Source: Sphaerisporangium corydalis (GTDB lineage Bacteria > Actinomycetota > Actinomycetes > Streptosporangiales > Streptosporangiaceae). Taken from it: DNA of 55,494 bases. This document shows, in pieces, positions 7,789 through 15,738 of the stretch. Each line of letters opens with the position of its first letter. Position 1 is the first letter of the stretch. The stretch spans positions 2,847 to 58,340 of the forward strand of contig NZ_JANZYP010000067.1 of assembly GCF_025506355.1 (NCBI RefSeq), read 5' to 3'. The notes beneath the pieces are model-generated. The model saw only the letters and a list, made by a program, of their open reading frames with translations. It was not told where the DNA came from and searched no databases. Made by a program: the position numbers and the translations under genes.

Positions 7789-8711
7789 CCATGGCCGCCG
7801 TCCTTGCCGCGCTCGCCACAGCGTGCGCGATGGGCGCATGGCGGCTCACGCTGGCCCGGTGGCCGTGGCGGGCCCCCCGGGCGGCCATCCTGCTCTGGCA
7901 GTCCCTCGGCGTGACCTGGGGCCTCGCCAGCGTCGGCGCCCTGCTCTCCTACGCGCTCCAGCCCTACGGCGGAGGCGTGCTGTACGGCCTGCGGGCCTTC
8001 GCCGAGTCTGCCGTCTCCTTCGGTATGGGGTACGGCCTGCTCTCGCCGTACGACCTGCCGCGCGCCGGCGCGCTGGCCGCCGGCCTGACACTGCTCGCCG
8101 TGCTCGTCGTGGTGCTGCTGCTGGCCGGGGCGCAGACGCTGCGCGCCCGGCGCCGCCACCGCGTGCTGCTGTCGCTCATCGCCCACGACGACCCGGGCAT
8201 CCCCGGCGTGCGCGTCGTCGACCACCCGAAGGCGGCGGCGTACTGCCTGCCCGGCCTGCGGTCGGAGGTCGTGGTCAGCGCCGGCACGCTGTCCCTGCTC
8301 GACCGCGACGAGCTCACCGCCGTCCTCGCCCACGAGGCCGCCCACGTACGCGAGCGCCACGACCTGGTCCTGCTGCCGTTCACGGCGCTCAAATGGGCGC
8401 TGCCCTGGCTGAGCGTGGTGCGCGACGCCCATTCCTCGGTGGCCCTGCTGGTCGAGATGGCCGCCGACGACCACGCCCGCCGCTACTGCTCGCCGCGGCG
8501 CCTGGCGACCGCGCTGCTCCGGTTCGGCACGGCCGGGACGGTGCCGGCCCCGCACGGCGCGCTGGGCATGGCGGGCGAGCATGTCATGGCCCGGGTGAAC
8601 CGCCTGATCAAGCCGGGTGCGGTGCTGCCGAGACGATGCCGGTACGGCCTGGTGACCTTCTCCGCGCTGCTGTTCGTCTCCGCCCCGCTGCTGTGGATCT
8701 ACCCTGGCTGA
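7785..8711 (+). CDS. M56-family membrane metallopeptidase (BlaR1-like, no sensor domain)
   Basis: A 308-aa multi-pass membrane protein with a zincin HExxH site in VLAHEAAHVRERHD and a downstream glutamate in EMAADDHARR. Hydrophobic segments occur at the N terminus, near VLVVVLLLAG and at the C-terminal end (FSALLFVSAPLLWIYPG). It lacks the extracytoplasmic penicillin-binding domain of classical BlaR1, so its signal is unknown. It starts inside the blaI stop (GTG 7785 or ATG 7791), giving tight coupling. The expected role is cleavage of the BlaI repressor. Confidence 0.9.
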   Translation: MTMAAVLAALATACAMGAWRLTLARWPWRAPRAAILLWQSLGVTWGLASVGALLSYALQPYGGGVLYGLRAFAESAVSFGMGYGLLSPYDLPRAGALAAGLTLLAVLVVVLLLAGAQTLRARRRHRVLLSLIAHDDPGIPGVRVVDHPKAAAYCLPGLRSEVVVSAGTLSLLDRDELTAVLAHEAAHVRERHDLVLLPFTALKWALPWLSVVRDAHSSVALLVEMAADDHARRYCSPRRLATALLRFGTAGTVPAPHGALGMAGEHVMARVNRLIKPGAVLPRRCRYGLVTFSALLFVSAPLLWIYPG

Positions 8712-8718
8712 CCCGCCG

Positions 8719-8762
8719 AGTGCTTGCTGGCGTTAACCAGTACGTTTGCATTTGCAAGCACT
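8719..8762. promoter_or_regulatory. inverted repeat upstream of XRE regulator
   Basis: AGTGCTTGC (8719-8727) and GCAAGCACT (8754-8762) are perfect 9-bp arms separated by 26 nt, lying 19-62 nt before the XRE start. This could be an autoregulatory operator or an mRNA stem. Confidence 0.45.
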
Positions 8763-8780
8763 GTGATGCAGACTAAAGGC

Positions 8781-9257
8781 ATGGAACTACCGAAGGTCGG
8801 CTCAATCGGTGAGTACATCCGCGACCAGCGGACACAGGCGAAGATCTCTCTGCGCCAGCTCGCCTCTCAGGCGGGGGTCTCCAACCCCTACCTGAGTCAG
8901 ATTGAGCGCGGGCTTCGCAAGCCGAGCGCGGAGATCCTCAACCAGATCGCCAAGGGTCTGCGGATCTCGTCCCAGGCGCTATACGTGCAGGCGGGCCTCA
9001 TCGAGGACCGCGAGCCGGACAGTGACGTGCTGGCGGCGATCTTCGCCGACCGCACGCTCACCGAGCGGCAGCGTCAGGTGCTGATCGATATCTACGAGTC
9101 GTTCCGCAAGGAGAACCGGGCCGCCGAGGCGCTGGCCGAGCGGGCCGCCCAGGAGGCCGGCGCCGAGCCGGGGTCCTCCGGAGCCGGCACGGTTCCCGAG
9201 GAGGGTGTGCCCTCCCCGCCGGACGGCCACGTCATTCACGAACCCAAGGAAGGTTGA
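8781..9257 (+). CDS. XRE-family transcriptional regulator upstream of hbhA
   Basis: A 158-aa DNA-binding protein. A helix-turn-helix of the Cro/CI type occupies residues 8-65 (IGEYIRDQRTQAKISLRQLA, then VSNPYLSQIERGLRKPS). It is followed by a helical segment and a low-complexity acidic/proline tail. I took the ATG at 8781 (MELPKVGSIGEY) rather than the in-frame upstream 8724 or 8766 because family members begin there. It precedes the HbhA-like gene by 3 nt and a DUF2516 gene, the order Rv0474-Rv0475-Rv0476 in M. tuberculosis. It probably controls this small operon. Confidence 0.9.
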   Translation: MELPKVGSIGEYIRDQRTQAKISLRQLASQAGVSNPYLSQIERGLRKPSAEILNQIAKGLRISSQALYVQAGLIEDREPDSDVLAAIFADRTLTERQRQVLIDIYESFRKENRAAEALAERAAQEAGAEPGSSGAGTVPEEGVPSPPDGHVIHEPKEG

Positions 9258-9260
9258 CCC

Positions 9261-9701
9261 ATGCCTCTCAACGACGAGGTCAAGAAGATCGCCGAGTCCA
9301 AGCCCTTCTACGCCGTCGCCGGCGCGGGAGACTACGCGGTCGAGAAGCTCCGCGAGCTGCCCGAGCAGATCCAGCGGCTGCAGTCCCGCAGGGCCGAGGC
9401 CGGCACCACGGCCCGCGACCTGCCGACCATGGCCAGGAAGTACGCCAGCACCGTCCAGGTGAAGGCCGAGGCCGTCGCCAAGGACCTGCCCGAGAAGGCC
9501 AAGGAGTACGCCGACACCATCAGCGCCAAGGCCGCCCTGCTGTACGACGAGTTCGCCAGCCGGGGCCGCAAGGTCGTCAGCAAGGTGACCGGCGAGGCCG
9601 CGCTGGAGCTGGAGGAGGTCTCCACGACCGCCGAGCCGGCGATCGCCAGCCGCACCACCGCGCCCCGCAAGAACACCCGGGGCCCCGGCGCCAAGGCCTG
9701 A
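9261..9701 (+). CDS. heparin-binding haemagglutinin (HbhA)-like protein
   Basis: A 146-aa almost entirely helical protein related to HbhA. In mycobacteria HbhA is a surface adhesin that binds sulfated glycans through a lysine-rich C terminus. Here the N-terminal part (KPFYAVAGAGDYAVEKLREL) matches the family. The middle is a predicted coiled coil with KAEAVAKDLPEKAKEYADTI repeats. The C terminus is only modestly basic (TAPRKNTRGPGAKA) and lacks the long KKA repeats needed for heparin binding. A role in envelope or lipid organisation is therefore more likely than adhesion. AAGGAAGG precedes the ATG. Confidence 0.85.
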   Translation: MPLNDEVKKIAESKPFYAVAGAGDYAVEKLRELPEQIQRLQSRRAEAGTTARDLPTMARKYASTVQVKAEAVAKDLPEKAKEYADTISAKAALLYDEFASRGRKVVSKVTGEAALELEEVSTTAEPAIASRTTAPRKNTRGPGAKA

Positions 9702-9722
9702 CCCGCGCGACCACCGATCTCC

Positions 9723-9756
9723 GCACGGCCCGTCCGGAACCCCGGGCGGGCCGTGC
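9723..9756. terminator. terminator after the hbhA-like gene
   Basis: A perfect 10-bp GC-rich stem (GCACGGCCCG and complement) with a 14-nt loop, 21 nt after the stop. The rest of 9702-9987 holds no gene, only the promoter region noted at 9906-9952. Confidence 0.75.
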
Positions 9757-9905
9757 GCGTTGTCGGAGTACGGCCCGCGCGCGTTGTCCGAGCGCGGGCC
9801 GGCCAGCACCTCCGCGCATGACGAAGACCACATGACCGGACCGGCACCGACCGATCGGTACGACTGGCGACCGGCACCTTCACATCACCGTGTTCAGCCC
9901 GGATC

Positions 9906-9952
9906 GTGACGAACGTCACGGTCCCCCGGGAAGTCCCCGTCCGGGCTAGGCT
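9906..9952 (+). promoter_or_regulatory. Crp-like site and -10 box upstream of DUF2516 gene
   Basis: GTGACGAACGTCAC (9906-9919) fits the GTG-N6-GNCAC pattern reported for actinobacterial Crp and sits in a CGTGAC/GTCACG dyad. A TAGGCT -10 box follows at 9947-9952, placing the site centre near -46. Confidence 0.5.
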
Positions 9953-9987
9953 GAACCCGGCCATTCATATGACCCCTGGGAGAGGCG

Positions 9988-10320
9988 ATGTTCGAGATTC
10001 ACGGTGTCCTGGATCTCATCTTCTGGCTGCTCGCCATCGGGGCGTTCGGCCTGTGCGCGTGGGCGCTGTTCCACGCGCTGAGGACCCCGGCCAGGGCGTT
10101 CGCGGTGGCGGGCAAGCTCAACAAGCGGCTGTGGCTGCTGATCCTCGGCCTCGCCACCCTGTTCTCCTTCGCCGCCGCCGTGCAGTACCTGTCGGTCCTG
10201 AGCATCTTCACCATCGCGTCGGTGATCGGCTCGGGTGTCTACCTGGCCGACGTCAAGCCGGCCGTCGGTGAGATCGGCAAGGGCGGTGGCAGCGGCAACG
10301 GCCCGTACGGGCCCTGGTGA
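9988..10320 (+). CDS. DUF2516 family membrane protein
   Basis: A 110-aa small integral membrane protein. Hydrophobic segments lie at about residues 7-28 (VLDLIFWLLAIGAFGLCAWA), 48-68 and 70-90. The motif LRTPARAFAVAGKLNKRLWL is typical of DUF2516. No catalytic residues are apparent and the function is unknown. It corresponds in position to Rv0476, downstream of hbhA. GGAGAGG lies ahead of the ATG at 9988, and it has its own promoter region including a Crp-like dyad. Confidence 0.88.
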   Translation: MFEIHGVLDLIFWLLAIGAFGLCAWALFHALRTPARAFAVAGKLNKRLWLLILGLATLFSFAAAVQYLSVLSIFTIASVIGSGVYLADVKPAVGEIGKGGGSGNGPYGPW

Positions 10321-10421
10321 CCCGGCCACGACCAGGCCAGGTTGTCCCGCTTTAGTGGCAATTGATCAGACATAGGCGTCTCGCTCCGAAGGGCCCGTGC
10401 CGACCGCTAGGCTGACGCCCC

Positions 10422-12044
10422 ATGGTGGATCTCGCCCGTCGGCTGACGCTCGCGCTCGCGCTCAGCGTCCTCATAGCCGCCCCGGCCCATGCCGCGGCGG
10501 ACGGCATCAGCAAAACGGACGTCTCCGTGGAGTTGCGTGCGGGTGGCGTGCTCCACGTCAAGGAGCAGATCGCCTACACCGGCCAGGTCACCCGCACCCT
10601 GCTCACCCGCACCCGGTACGACGACTCCAGCGACCGCGTGTACCGCGTGACCGGCTTCAAGGGTGACGGCACCCTGGCCGGAGACACCATCACGCTCGGC
10701 GGCAAGGGCACCGCGACGATCGAGTACGACGTCGCGGGGGCGGTGAACCCGACCGGCGGCGGCGAGGAGCTGCGCTGGTACGCCGTCAGCGGCTGGTCGG
10801 CCCCGGTCAAGAGCGCCGTCGTCAAGCTCACCGGCCCCGCGCCCATCCAGAACCTGTCCTGCTTCGCCGGGGACATCACCGCCGCCACCGGCTGCACGGC
10901 GGCCTCCATGGACGAGAGCGGCACCCGCGCCGAGTTCGAGCAGCAGGGCCTCGGCCCCGCCCAGGCGCTCACCGTCGTCGTCGGCTTCCCCGCCGGTGCC
11001 AGCGGCGGCAGGCCGATCCTGGAGCGGCGGTTCGAGCTCGCCAACGCCTTCACGCTCAGCCCGCTCACCGGCGGCGCGCTCATCCTGCTCCTGGTGCTGC
11101 TGCTCGGCGGCGTCGTCCTGCTCTACTGGACGCGCGGCAGGGACGCCCGGGTGCTCGACAGCGAGGCCGGCGGGCCGGTCACCCCGGTGCACGACGGCCG
11201 GTTCTCCCCGCCCGACGGCGTGCGCCCCGGGCAGATCGGCACGCTGATCGACGAGCAGGCCGACGTGATCGACGTGACGGCCACCATCGTGGACCTCGCG
11301 GTCCGCGGGTTCGTCCACGTCGACGAGCAGCCCAGGGGCGCCTACGACGCCCCCGACTGGCTGCTGGTGAAGGTGCCCGACGCGCCCCTGGAAAGCCTGC
11401 TGGACTACGAGCGCGCGCTGCACCTGGCGATCTTCGACGGGCGGGACTCGGTGCTGCTGTCCCAGTTGCACGGCTCGTTCGCCGCCGGGCTCGGCAAGGT
11501 GCGCGACGCGCTCTACCGCGACGTGGTGGCCCAGGGCTGGTTCGCCCGCCGCCCCGACACCGTGCGCACCCGCTGGACCACCATCGGGGTGATCGTCACC
11601 GGGCTCGGCGTGCTCGCCACCGTCCTGCTCGCCTGGCTCACCACCTACGGCCTGATCGGGCTGGCGTTGATCATCGCGGGCGCGGCGCTGTCGGTGGGCG
11701 GGCAGTACATGCCGGCCAAGACCTCGCGGGGCTCCACCGCCCTGGCCCACACCCTCGGCTTCCGCGAGTACCTCGCCTCGGGCGAGATCGGCGAGGTGCC
11801 GCCGGCGCAGCGCATCGAGCTGTTCTCCCGCTACCTGCCGTACGCGGTGGTCTTCGACAACGTGGACCGCTGGGCGCGCGTGGTGGGCTCGATGAACGGC
11901 GACGGCAGGCAGGCCGACCACCTCTACTGGTATCAGGGCCCCGCCGAGTGGGACCTGTCGAAGTTCGCCGACTCCATGCGGACGTTCACGCTGACCACCT
12001 CGGGCGCGATCTCCGCCTCCCGCCAGTTCCGCCGCTCGATCTGA
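10422..12044 (+). CDS. DUF2207 domain-containing secreted/membrane protein
   Basis: A 540-aa protein. An N-terminal signal peptide (ALALSVLIAAPAHAAADG) is followed by a DUF2207 extracellular beta-rich domain (about residues 28-190). A transmembrane segment lies near residues 215-235 (LILLLVLLLGGVVLLYW). A cytoplasmic region with two further hydrophobic segments (about residues 390-430) and a conserved tail that includes FREYLASGE complete it. The family has no assigned biochemical role. A TAGGCT box at 10408-10413 lies 8 nt before the ATG, indicating leaderless transcription. Confidence 0.88.
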   Translation: MVDLARRLTLALALSVLIAAPAHAAADGISKTDVSVELRAGGVLHVKEQIAYTGQVTRTLLTRTRYDDSSDRVYRVTGFKGDGTLAGDTITLGGKGTATIEYDVAGAVNPTGGGEELRWYAVSGWSAPVKSAVVKLTGPAPIQNLSCFAGDITAATGCTAASMDESGTRAEFEQQGLGPAQALTVVVGFPAGASGGRPILERRFELANAFTLSPLTGGALILLLVLLLGGVVLLYWTRGRDARVLDSEAGGPVTPVHDGRFSPPDGVRPGQIGTLIDEQADVIDVTATIVDLAVRGFVHVDEQPRGAYDAPDWLLVKVPDAPLESLLDYERALHLAIFDGRDSVLLSQLHGSFAAGLGKVRDALYRDVVAQGWFARRPDTVRTRWTTIGVIVTGLGVLATVLLAWLTTYGLIGLALIIAGAALSVGGQYMPAKTSRGSTALAHTLGFREYLASGEIGEVPPAQRIELFSRYLPYAVVFDNVDRWARVVGSMNGDGRQADHLYWYQGPAEWDLSKFADSMRTFTLTTSGAISASRQFRRSI

Positions 12045-12079
12045 CCCGTCCTGCCCCGGCCTTGCAAACGAGGCCAGGG

Positions 12080-12112
12080 CCGGCCCGCCTCACCGGACGA
12101 GGCGAGGGCCGG
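12080..12112. terminator. hairpin between convergent DUF2207 and asparaginase genes
   Basis: CCGGCCC-GCCTC pairs with GAGGCG-A-GGGCCGG, about 12 bp with a small bulge and a 7-nt loop, between two convergent stops. Confidence 0.55.
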
Positions 12113-12117
12113 TCGGC

Positions 12118-13074
12118 TCACACCAGGCCGCGGACGCGGACCTCGCCCACGGGCCGCCCGCCGCCGAACTGCGGCGGGGCGGCGAGCGCGTCCAGCTCCG
12201 GGGCGTCCAGCCCGAGCCCGAGCGCCCGCAGAGTCGCCACCGTGACCGGCACCCTGGCCCGCTGGCCGCCGTCCTCGATCTTGATGGTGGCCGCGCGGCC
12301 GTCCTCGAAGGTGAACGCCTCGAACGCCTCGGCGCCCGTCTTGAGCATGAGCCCGGGGACGGCCCGCATCAGCGCCGCCTCCGGGCGCGTGGTGCCCGAC
12401 GTCCATTCAGGGTGGGCCCGCATGGCGTCGGCGATGCGCCGCTCGTGGGAGCCGGGCTCGGCCAGCCCGAACGCCCGGAAGGCCCGCGCGACCCCGGCCA
12501 TCGAGGCGAAGAACAGCGGCGCGCCGCAGCCGTCCACGCCGGTGGCCGCGACCCGTTCGCCGGTGAGCTCCTCGGCGGTGGCGCGGATCGCCCGTTGCAG
12601 GGGGTGCGCCGGGCTCAGGTAGGTGGCGGTCGGCCAGCCGTTGAGCACGCAGGTCGCGAGCATGGCGGAGTGCTTGCCCGAGCAGTTCATCGTGACGCGG
12701 GCCGGACCTCCCCCGGCGCGCAGGACGCGGTGGGCCGTCGCGGTGTCCAGGGGCAGGTCCTCGGGGCAGCCGAGATCGGCCTCGGTCAGGCCGGCGCTCG
12801 CGAGGATCTTCAGGACCCCCTCGACGTGGAAGTCCTCGCCCGCGTGGCTGGCGCACGCGAGCGCCAGTGGCCGGCCGTCCAGGTCGAGCCCGGCGCGCAG
12901 CATGCCGAGCGCCTGCAGGGGCTTCATGGACGAGCGCGGCGAGGCGGCCGCGGCCACGTCGCCGCGCGCCACCGCCGGCGCTCCTGCGGCGTCCAGCGCG
13001 AAGATCCGGGCGCGGTGCACCGACTCCACGAAACCGGACCGGACGACTTCAACGATCACATGCTCAGTCGACAC
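12118..13074 (-). CDS. asparaginase (thermolabile, L-asparaginase II family)
   Basis: A 318-aa cytoplasmic enzyme of the asparaginase family found in Rhizobium and actinobacteria (Pfam Asparaginase_II), predicted to hydrolyse L-asparagine. It carries the serine/lysine motif SPRSSMKPLQAL, the ACASHAGEDFH block, NCSGKHSAML and GVDGCGAP. The GTG at 13074 is chosen because GGGGAG lies 5 nt upstream. A longer in-frame reading would translate the intergenic repeat array. It is divergent from dtd, with five 24-bp repeats between them. Confidence 0.93.
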   Translation of the reverse strand: MSTEHVIVEVVRSGFVESVHRARIFALDAAGAPAVARGDVAAAASPRSSMKPLQALGMLRAGLDLDGRPLALACASHAGEDFHVEGVLKILASAGLTEADLGCPEDLPLDTATAHRVLRAGGGPARVTMNCSGKHSAMLATCVLNGWPTATYLSPAHPLQRAIRATAEELTGERVAATGVDGCGAPLFFASMAGVARAFRAFGLAEPGSHERRIADAMRAHPEWTSGTTRPEAALMRAVPGLMLKTGAEAFEAFTFEDGRAATIKIEDGGQRARVPVTVATLRALGLGLDAPELDALAAPPQFGGGRPVGEVRVRGLV

Positions 13075-13113
13075 GTCATCTCCCCTCGCATCTGATTTTA
13101 CGGACGGTGAGCG

Positions 13114-13233
13114 CGGGTCGTTCACGACCACTTTCACCCGGTCGTTCACGACCACCCCCGCCCGGTCGTCCACGATCACCCCCGCCAGGTCGATCGCGAT
13201 CGCTCCCGCCCGGTCGTTCGCGGCCGTCCGGCC
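13114..13233. repeat. five 24-bp degenerate tandem repeats with internal dyad
   Basis: Units start at 13114, 13138, 13162, 13186 and 13210. The best copies read GGTCGTTCACGACCAC plus a C-rich tail and contain the dyad GGTCGT/ACGACC. They fill the space between the divergent asparaginase and dtd genes, so they may be a multi-site operator. Confidence 0.8.
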
Positions 13234-13254
13234 GGGGTGGGAGAATCTCGCACC

Positions 13255-13680
13255 ATGCGTGCCGTTGTGCAGAGGGTGTCGTCCGCGTCGGTGACCGTCG
13301 ACGGGCGGAGCGTGGGGGCGATCGACGAGCCGGGCCTGCTCGTCCTGGTCGGCGTGACCCACAGTGACGGCCCCGCCGAGGCCGCGCGGCTGGCCGCCAA
13401 GCTCTGGGGCCTGCGCGTCCTGTCCGGCGAGAAGTCGTGCTCCGACATCGGGGCGCCGCTGCTGGTCGTCAGCCAGTTCACGCTGTACGGGGACGCCAGG
13501 AAGGGCCGCCGCCCGACGTGGCAGGCGGCGGCGCCGGGGCCGGTGGCCGAGCCGCTGGTCGACGCCGTGGTGGCCGAGCTTCGGGCGCTGGGCGCCCGGG
13601 TGGAGACCGGCGTCTTCGGCGCCGACATGAAGGTCGCGCTGGTCAACGACGGCCCCATCACCCTGGTCATCGACATCTGA
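13255..13680 (+). CDS. dtd: D-aminoacyl-tRNA deacylase
   Basis: A 141-aa enzyme that removes D-amino acids and glycine from mischarged tRNAs by RNA-based catalysis. Both signature motifs are present: [15 protein letters not shown] (SQFTL, about residues 77-81) and the cross-subunit GPIT in [10 protein letters not shown] near the C terminus. The second motif is GPVT in many bacteria. The start is the ATG at 13255 ([13 protein letters not shown]), as in the family. It faces ygfZ convergently and belongs to a dtd-ygfZ-nur neighbourhood that I recall from Streptomyces. Confidence 0.97.
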   Translation: MRAVVQRVSSASVTVDGRSVGAIDEPGLLVLVGVTHSDGPAEAARLAAKLWGLRVLSGEKSCSDIGAPLLVVSQFTLYGDARKGRRPTWQAAAPGPVAEPLVDAVVAELRALGARVETGVFGADMKVALVNDGPITLVIDI

Positions 13681-13763
13681 CCCGAGCCCGCCGTACCAGG
13701 CCCGGCGCCCTCAGTACGGCCGGTGAGGGCCGCGCGGGATCAGCCGGGCCGGTGAGGGCGGGG

Positions 13764-14825
13764 TCAGCGGAGGCGGCGGCGGAGGGCCGGGTCGATGGAC
13801 ACGTTGCGCCCCGCGTCCGGCGGCACGATGACCTCCTGGCTCGCCGCGACGCCCCCGGCCAGCAGGGCGACGTCCACCGGCACCGTGCGCTTGACCACGG
13901 CCAGGGCGATGGGCCCGAGCTCGTGGTGCCGCGCCGAGGACCCGACGAAGCCGATCTGGCCCGGCTCGGCGGTCCCCTCGACCGCGGCCTCGGGGTCGGC
14001 CTCTCTGGGCGACCCCACGCCGAGCGTCACGGGCGTGCCGTGCGGCGGGAGGGTGTCCACGCTGCCGTCCAGGTGGAGGAACACCAGGCGCCGGGGCGGG
14101 TGGCCGAGGTTGTGCACCCGCGCGACGGTCTCCTGGCCCCGGTAGCACCCCTTGGTGAGGTGGACGGCGGACCCGATCCAGCCCACCTCGTGCGGGATCG
14201 TCTTGTGGTCGGTCTCGAAGCCCTCCCTGGGCAGGTGGGCCTCGATGCGCAGCGCCTCGTACGCCCACAGCCCCGCCGGGCGCAGCCCGAGCTCCTCGGG
14301 AAGGCCCGCCAGCCGCTCGCGCGGCACCAGCAGGTCGCCGCCGATCGCGATCGTCCCCTCCGGCGCGGGCCGCGCCGGGGCCTCGCCGGATCCGGGGGCC
14401 TGGACGGTCACCACGGCGTACGCGGAGGTCACGTCGGTGACCTCGACGCGGAGCATGAACCGCATCTTCTCCAGGAAGGCGACCAGCGTGGCGGCGGTGC
14501 CGGGCTCGACGTGCGCCCAGACGGACTCGCCGTCGTCGACCAGGGCAAGGTGGTGTTCCAGCCTGCCCTGGGGGTCGAGGAGCAGCGTCTGCGTGGGCGT
14601 GCCCACCGCCAGGTCGTCGACCTTCTGCGAGCTCAGGTTGTTGAGCCAGGAGAGCCGGTCGGGCCCGGAGATCCGGACGACCTCGCGGTCACCCCGGTCG
14701 ACCAGGGCCTCGCCCGCCGCGAGCGCGCGCTGCTCGGCGTACGGCTCGCCGTAGTGGGCGGCGACGGTGGCGTCGGGGGAATGGGCCGCTACGGCTCCTG
14801 GGGTGTCGAGCATAGGGCTTCGCAT
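13764..14825 (-). CDS. ygfZ: YgfZ/GcvT-type folate-binding protein
   Basis: A 353-aa tetrahydrofolate-binding protein that assists assembly or repair of some Fe-S enzymes. It has the GcvT-like fold and the diagnostic KGCYRGQET motif with its conserved cysteine. LSSQKVDDL and the preceding RISGPDRLSWLNN belong to the folate site. The ATG at 14825 has a TAGCCT box 6 nt upstream (14832-14837), overlapping the nur stop; an ATG at 14813 is the alternative. The region 13681-13763 between its stop and dtd holds only a weak CCCTCA/TGAGGG stem. Confidence 0.92.
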   Translation of the reverse strand: MRSPMLDTPGAVAAHSPDATVAAHYGEPYAEQRALAAGEALVDRGDREVVRISGPDRLSWLNNLSSQKVDDLAVGTPTQTLLLDPQGRLEHHLALVDDGESVWAHVEPGTAATLVAFLEKMRFMLRVEVTDVTSAYAVVTVQAPGSGEAPARPAPEGTIAIGGDLLVPRERLAGLPEELGLRPAGLWAYEALRIEAHLPREGFETDHKTIPHEVGWIGSAVHLTKGCYRGQETVARVHNLGHPPRRLVFLHLDGSVDTLPPHGTPVTLGVGSPREADPEAAVEGTAEPGQIGFVGSSARHHELGPIALAVVKRTVPVDVALLAGGVAASQEVIVPPDAGRNVSIDPALRRRLR

Positions 14826-14834
14826 ACCCCAAGG

Positions 14835-15275
14835 CTATTGCGCCGCGGCCGATTTCCGTGACTCAGGGGGGCAGTCGTGGCAGCGGCCGAACACGGTGAG
14901 GTGCTGCACGTCGGTCTCGAAGCCGAGCTCGTCGCGGAGCTTGGTCACCATGCCGGCGACGAACTCGGGGTGGACCTCGGTGACCTGGCCGCAGCCCCGG
15001 CAGACCAGGTGGACGTGGTCGGCCTTGCTCGCCAGGTGGTAGGTGGGGGCGCCGTGGCCGAGGTGGGTGTGGGTGACCATGCCGAGCTCTTCGAGGAGCT
15101 CCAGGGTGCGGTAGACCGTGGAGATGTTGACGCCCCTGGCGGTCTCCTGCACCTGGCCGCAGATGTCCTCGGGGGTGGCGTGACCCAGGTGGGTGACCGC
15201 TTCCAGCACGAGCTGCCGTTGCGGGGTGACCCGGTATCCGCGTGCGCGCAGCTCCTCATGCCATGTCCCGGTCAT
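14835..15275 (-). CDS. Fur-family metalloregulator, Nur-like
   Basis: A 146-aa Fur-family repressor. The winged helix spans residues 9-80 (RVTPQRQLVLEAV, then VNISTVYRTLELLEELGMV). The dimerisation part carries C92-x2-C95 and C-x2-C in FGRCHDC, the structural zinc site. It closely resembles Streptomyces Nur as I remember it. Residues aligned with the nickel site (H69, H71, H125) are present, but one of the four His of the other metal site is alanine here (A85), with H32, H87 and H89 kept. Nickel sensing and control of Ni uptake or superoxide dismutase is a reasonable inference; a peroxide or zinc sensor is the alternative. A TAGACT box 6 nt upstream (15282-15287) implies a leaderless mRNA. 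Confidence 0.88.
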   Translation of the reverse strand: MTGTWHEELRARGYRVTPQRQLVLEAVTHLGHATPEDICGQVQETARGVNISTVYRTLELLEELGMVTHTHLGHGAPTYHLASKADHVHLVCRGCGQVTEVHPEFVAGMVTKLRDELGFETDVQHLTVFGRCHDCPPESRKSAAAQ

Positions 15276-15398
15276 GCCCCGAGTCTACGAGCCCCGCACG
15301 CGCGATGAGGGGCCGCCGGCGCGAGGCTCGCGGCGGCCCCGGCCCCGGAGCCCCCGGACGTGCTCCGAGTCCCTTCCAGGCCCGCCGAAAATAATTGC

Positions 15399-15428
15399 TT
15401 GCCTCTCCCGAAGGCGCTCGCATACCGT
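15399..15428 (+). promoter_or_regulatory. putative promoter of orphan small ORF
   Basis: TTGCCT (15399-15404) and TACCGT (15423-15428) are spaced 18 nt apart, a fair SigA-type promoter. It points toward the small ORF at 15461 in an otherwise gene-free 463-bp gap. Confidence 0.45.
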
Positions 15429-15460
15429 ACGAGGCACGCAGAAGGGAGGTGGTCCAAACG

Positions 15461-15502
15461 ATGGTTAGTCATTATTGGGCTAGCGAGGTGGCTGTCCGCT
15501 AG
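15461..15502 (+). CDS. 13-codon small ORF with extended Shine-Dalgarno
   Basis: ATG at 15461 to TAG at 15500-15502 encodes MVSHYWASEVAVR. It is preceded by GAAGGGAGGTGGTCC (15441-15455), a near-complete complement of the 3' tail of 16S rRNA. The AT-richer codons differ from the GC-rich surroundings. A promoter-like pair lies upstream and stable stems lie downstream. No plus-strand gene follows for more than 800 bp, so it is not an obvious leader of a neighbour. It may be a micropeptide or the translated head of a small RNA. Confidence 0.45.
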   Translation: MVSHYWASEVAVR

Positions 15503-15604
15503 GGCATCGCCAGTCAAGGACCTCTCGTCCAGGCGTCGTGCCCTCCCGGGCACCGGCGGCGTCCGGCGAATCCAAGACAGACACCGGGACCCCGGGCAGT
15601 CGGC

Positions 15605-15624
15605 GGGGGGAGTCAACTCCCCCC
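15605..15624 (+). terminator. perfect hairpin downstream of small ORF
   Basis: GGGGGGAG-TCAA-CTCCCCCC is an 8-bp perfect stem with a tetraloop. No U tract follows directly; a T run lies about 50 nt further on. It may end the small transcript. Confidence 0.45.
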
Positions 15625-15738
15625 ATGGTCCAGCCGGCCCGTCTCACCAGAGGCGGAGTACGCCCGGGGTTCTTTTTCGCCCTCACGACCCTGTGACACC
15701 CTCACGGCCCCACGCACGAGCCGTGGGCGTCCCGGGGC

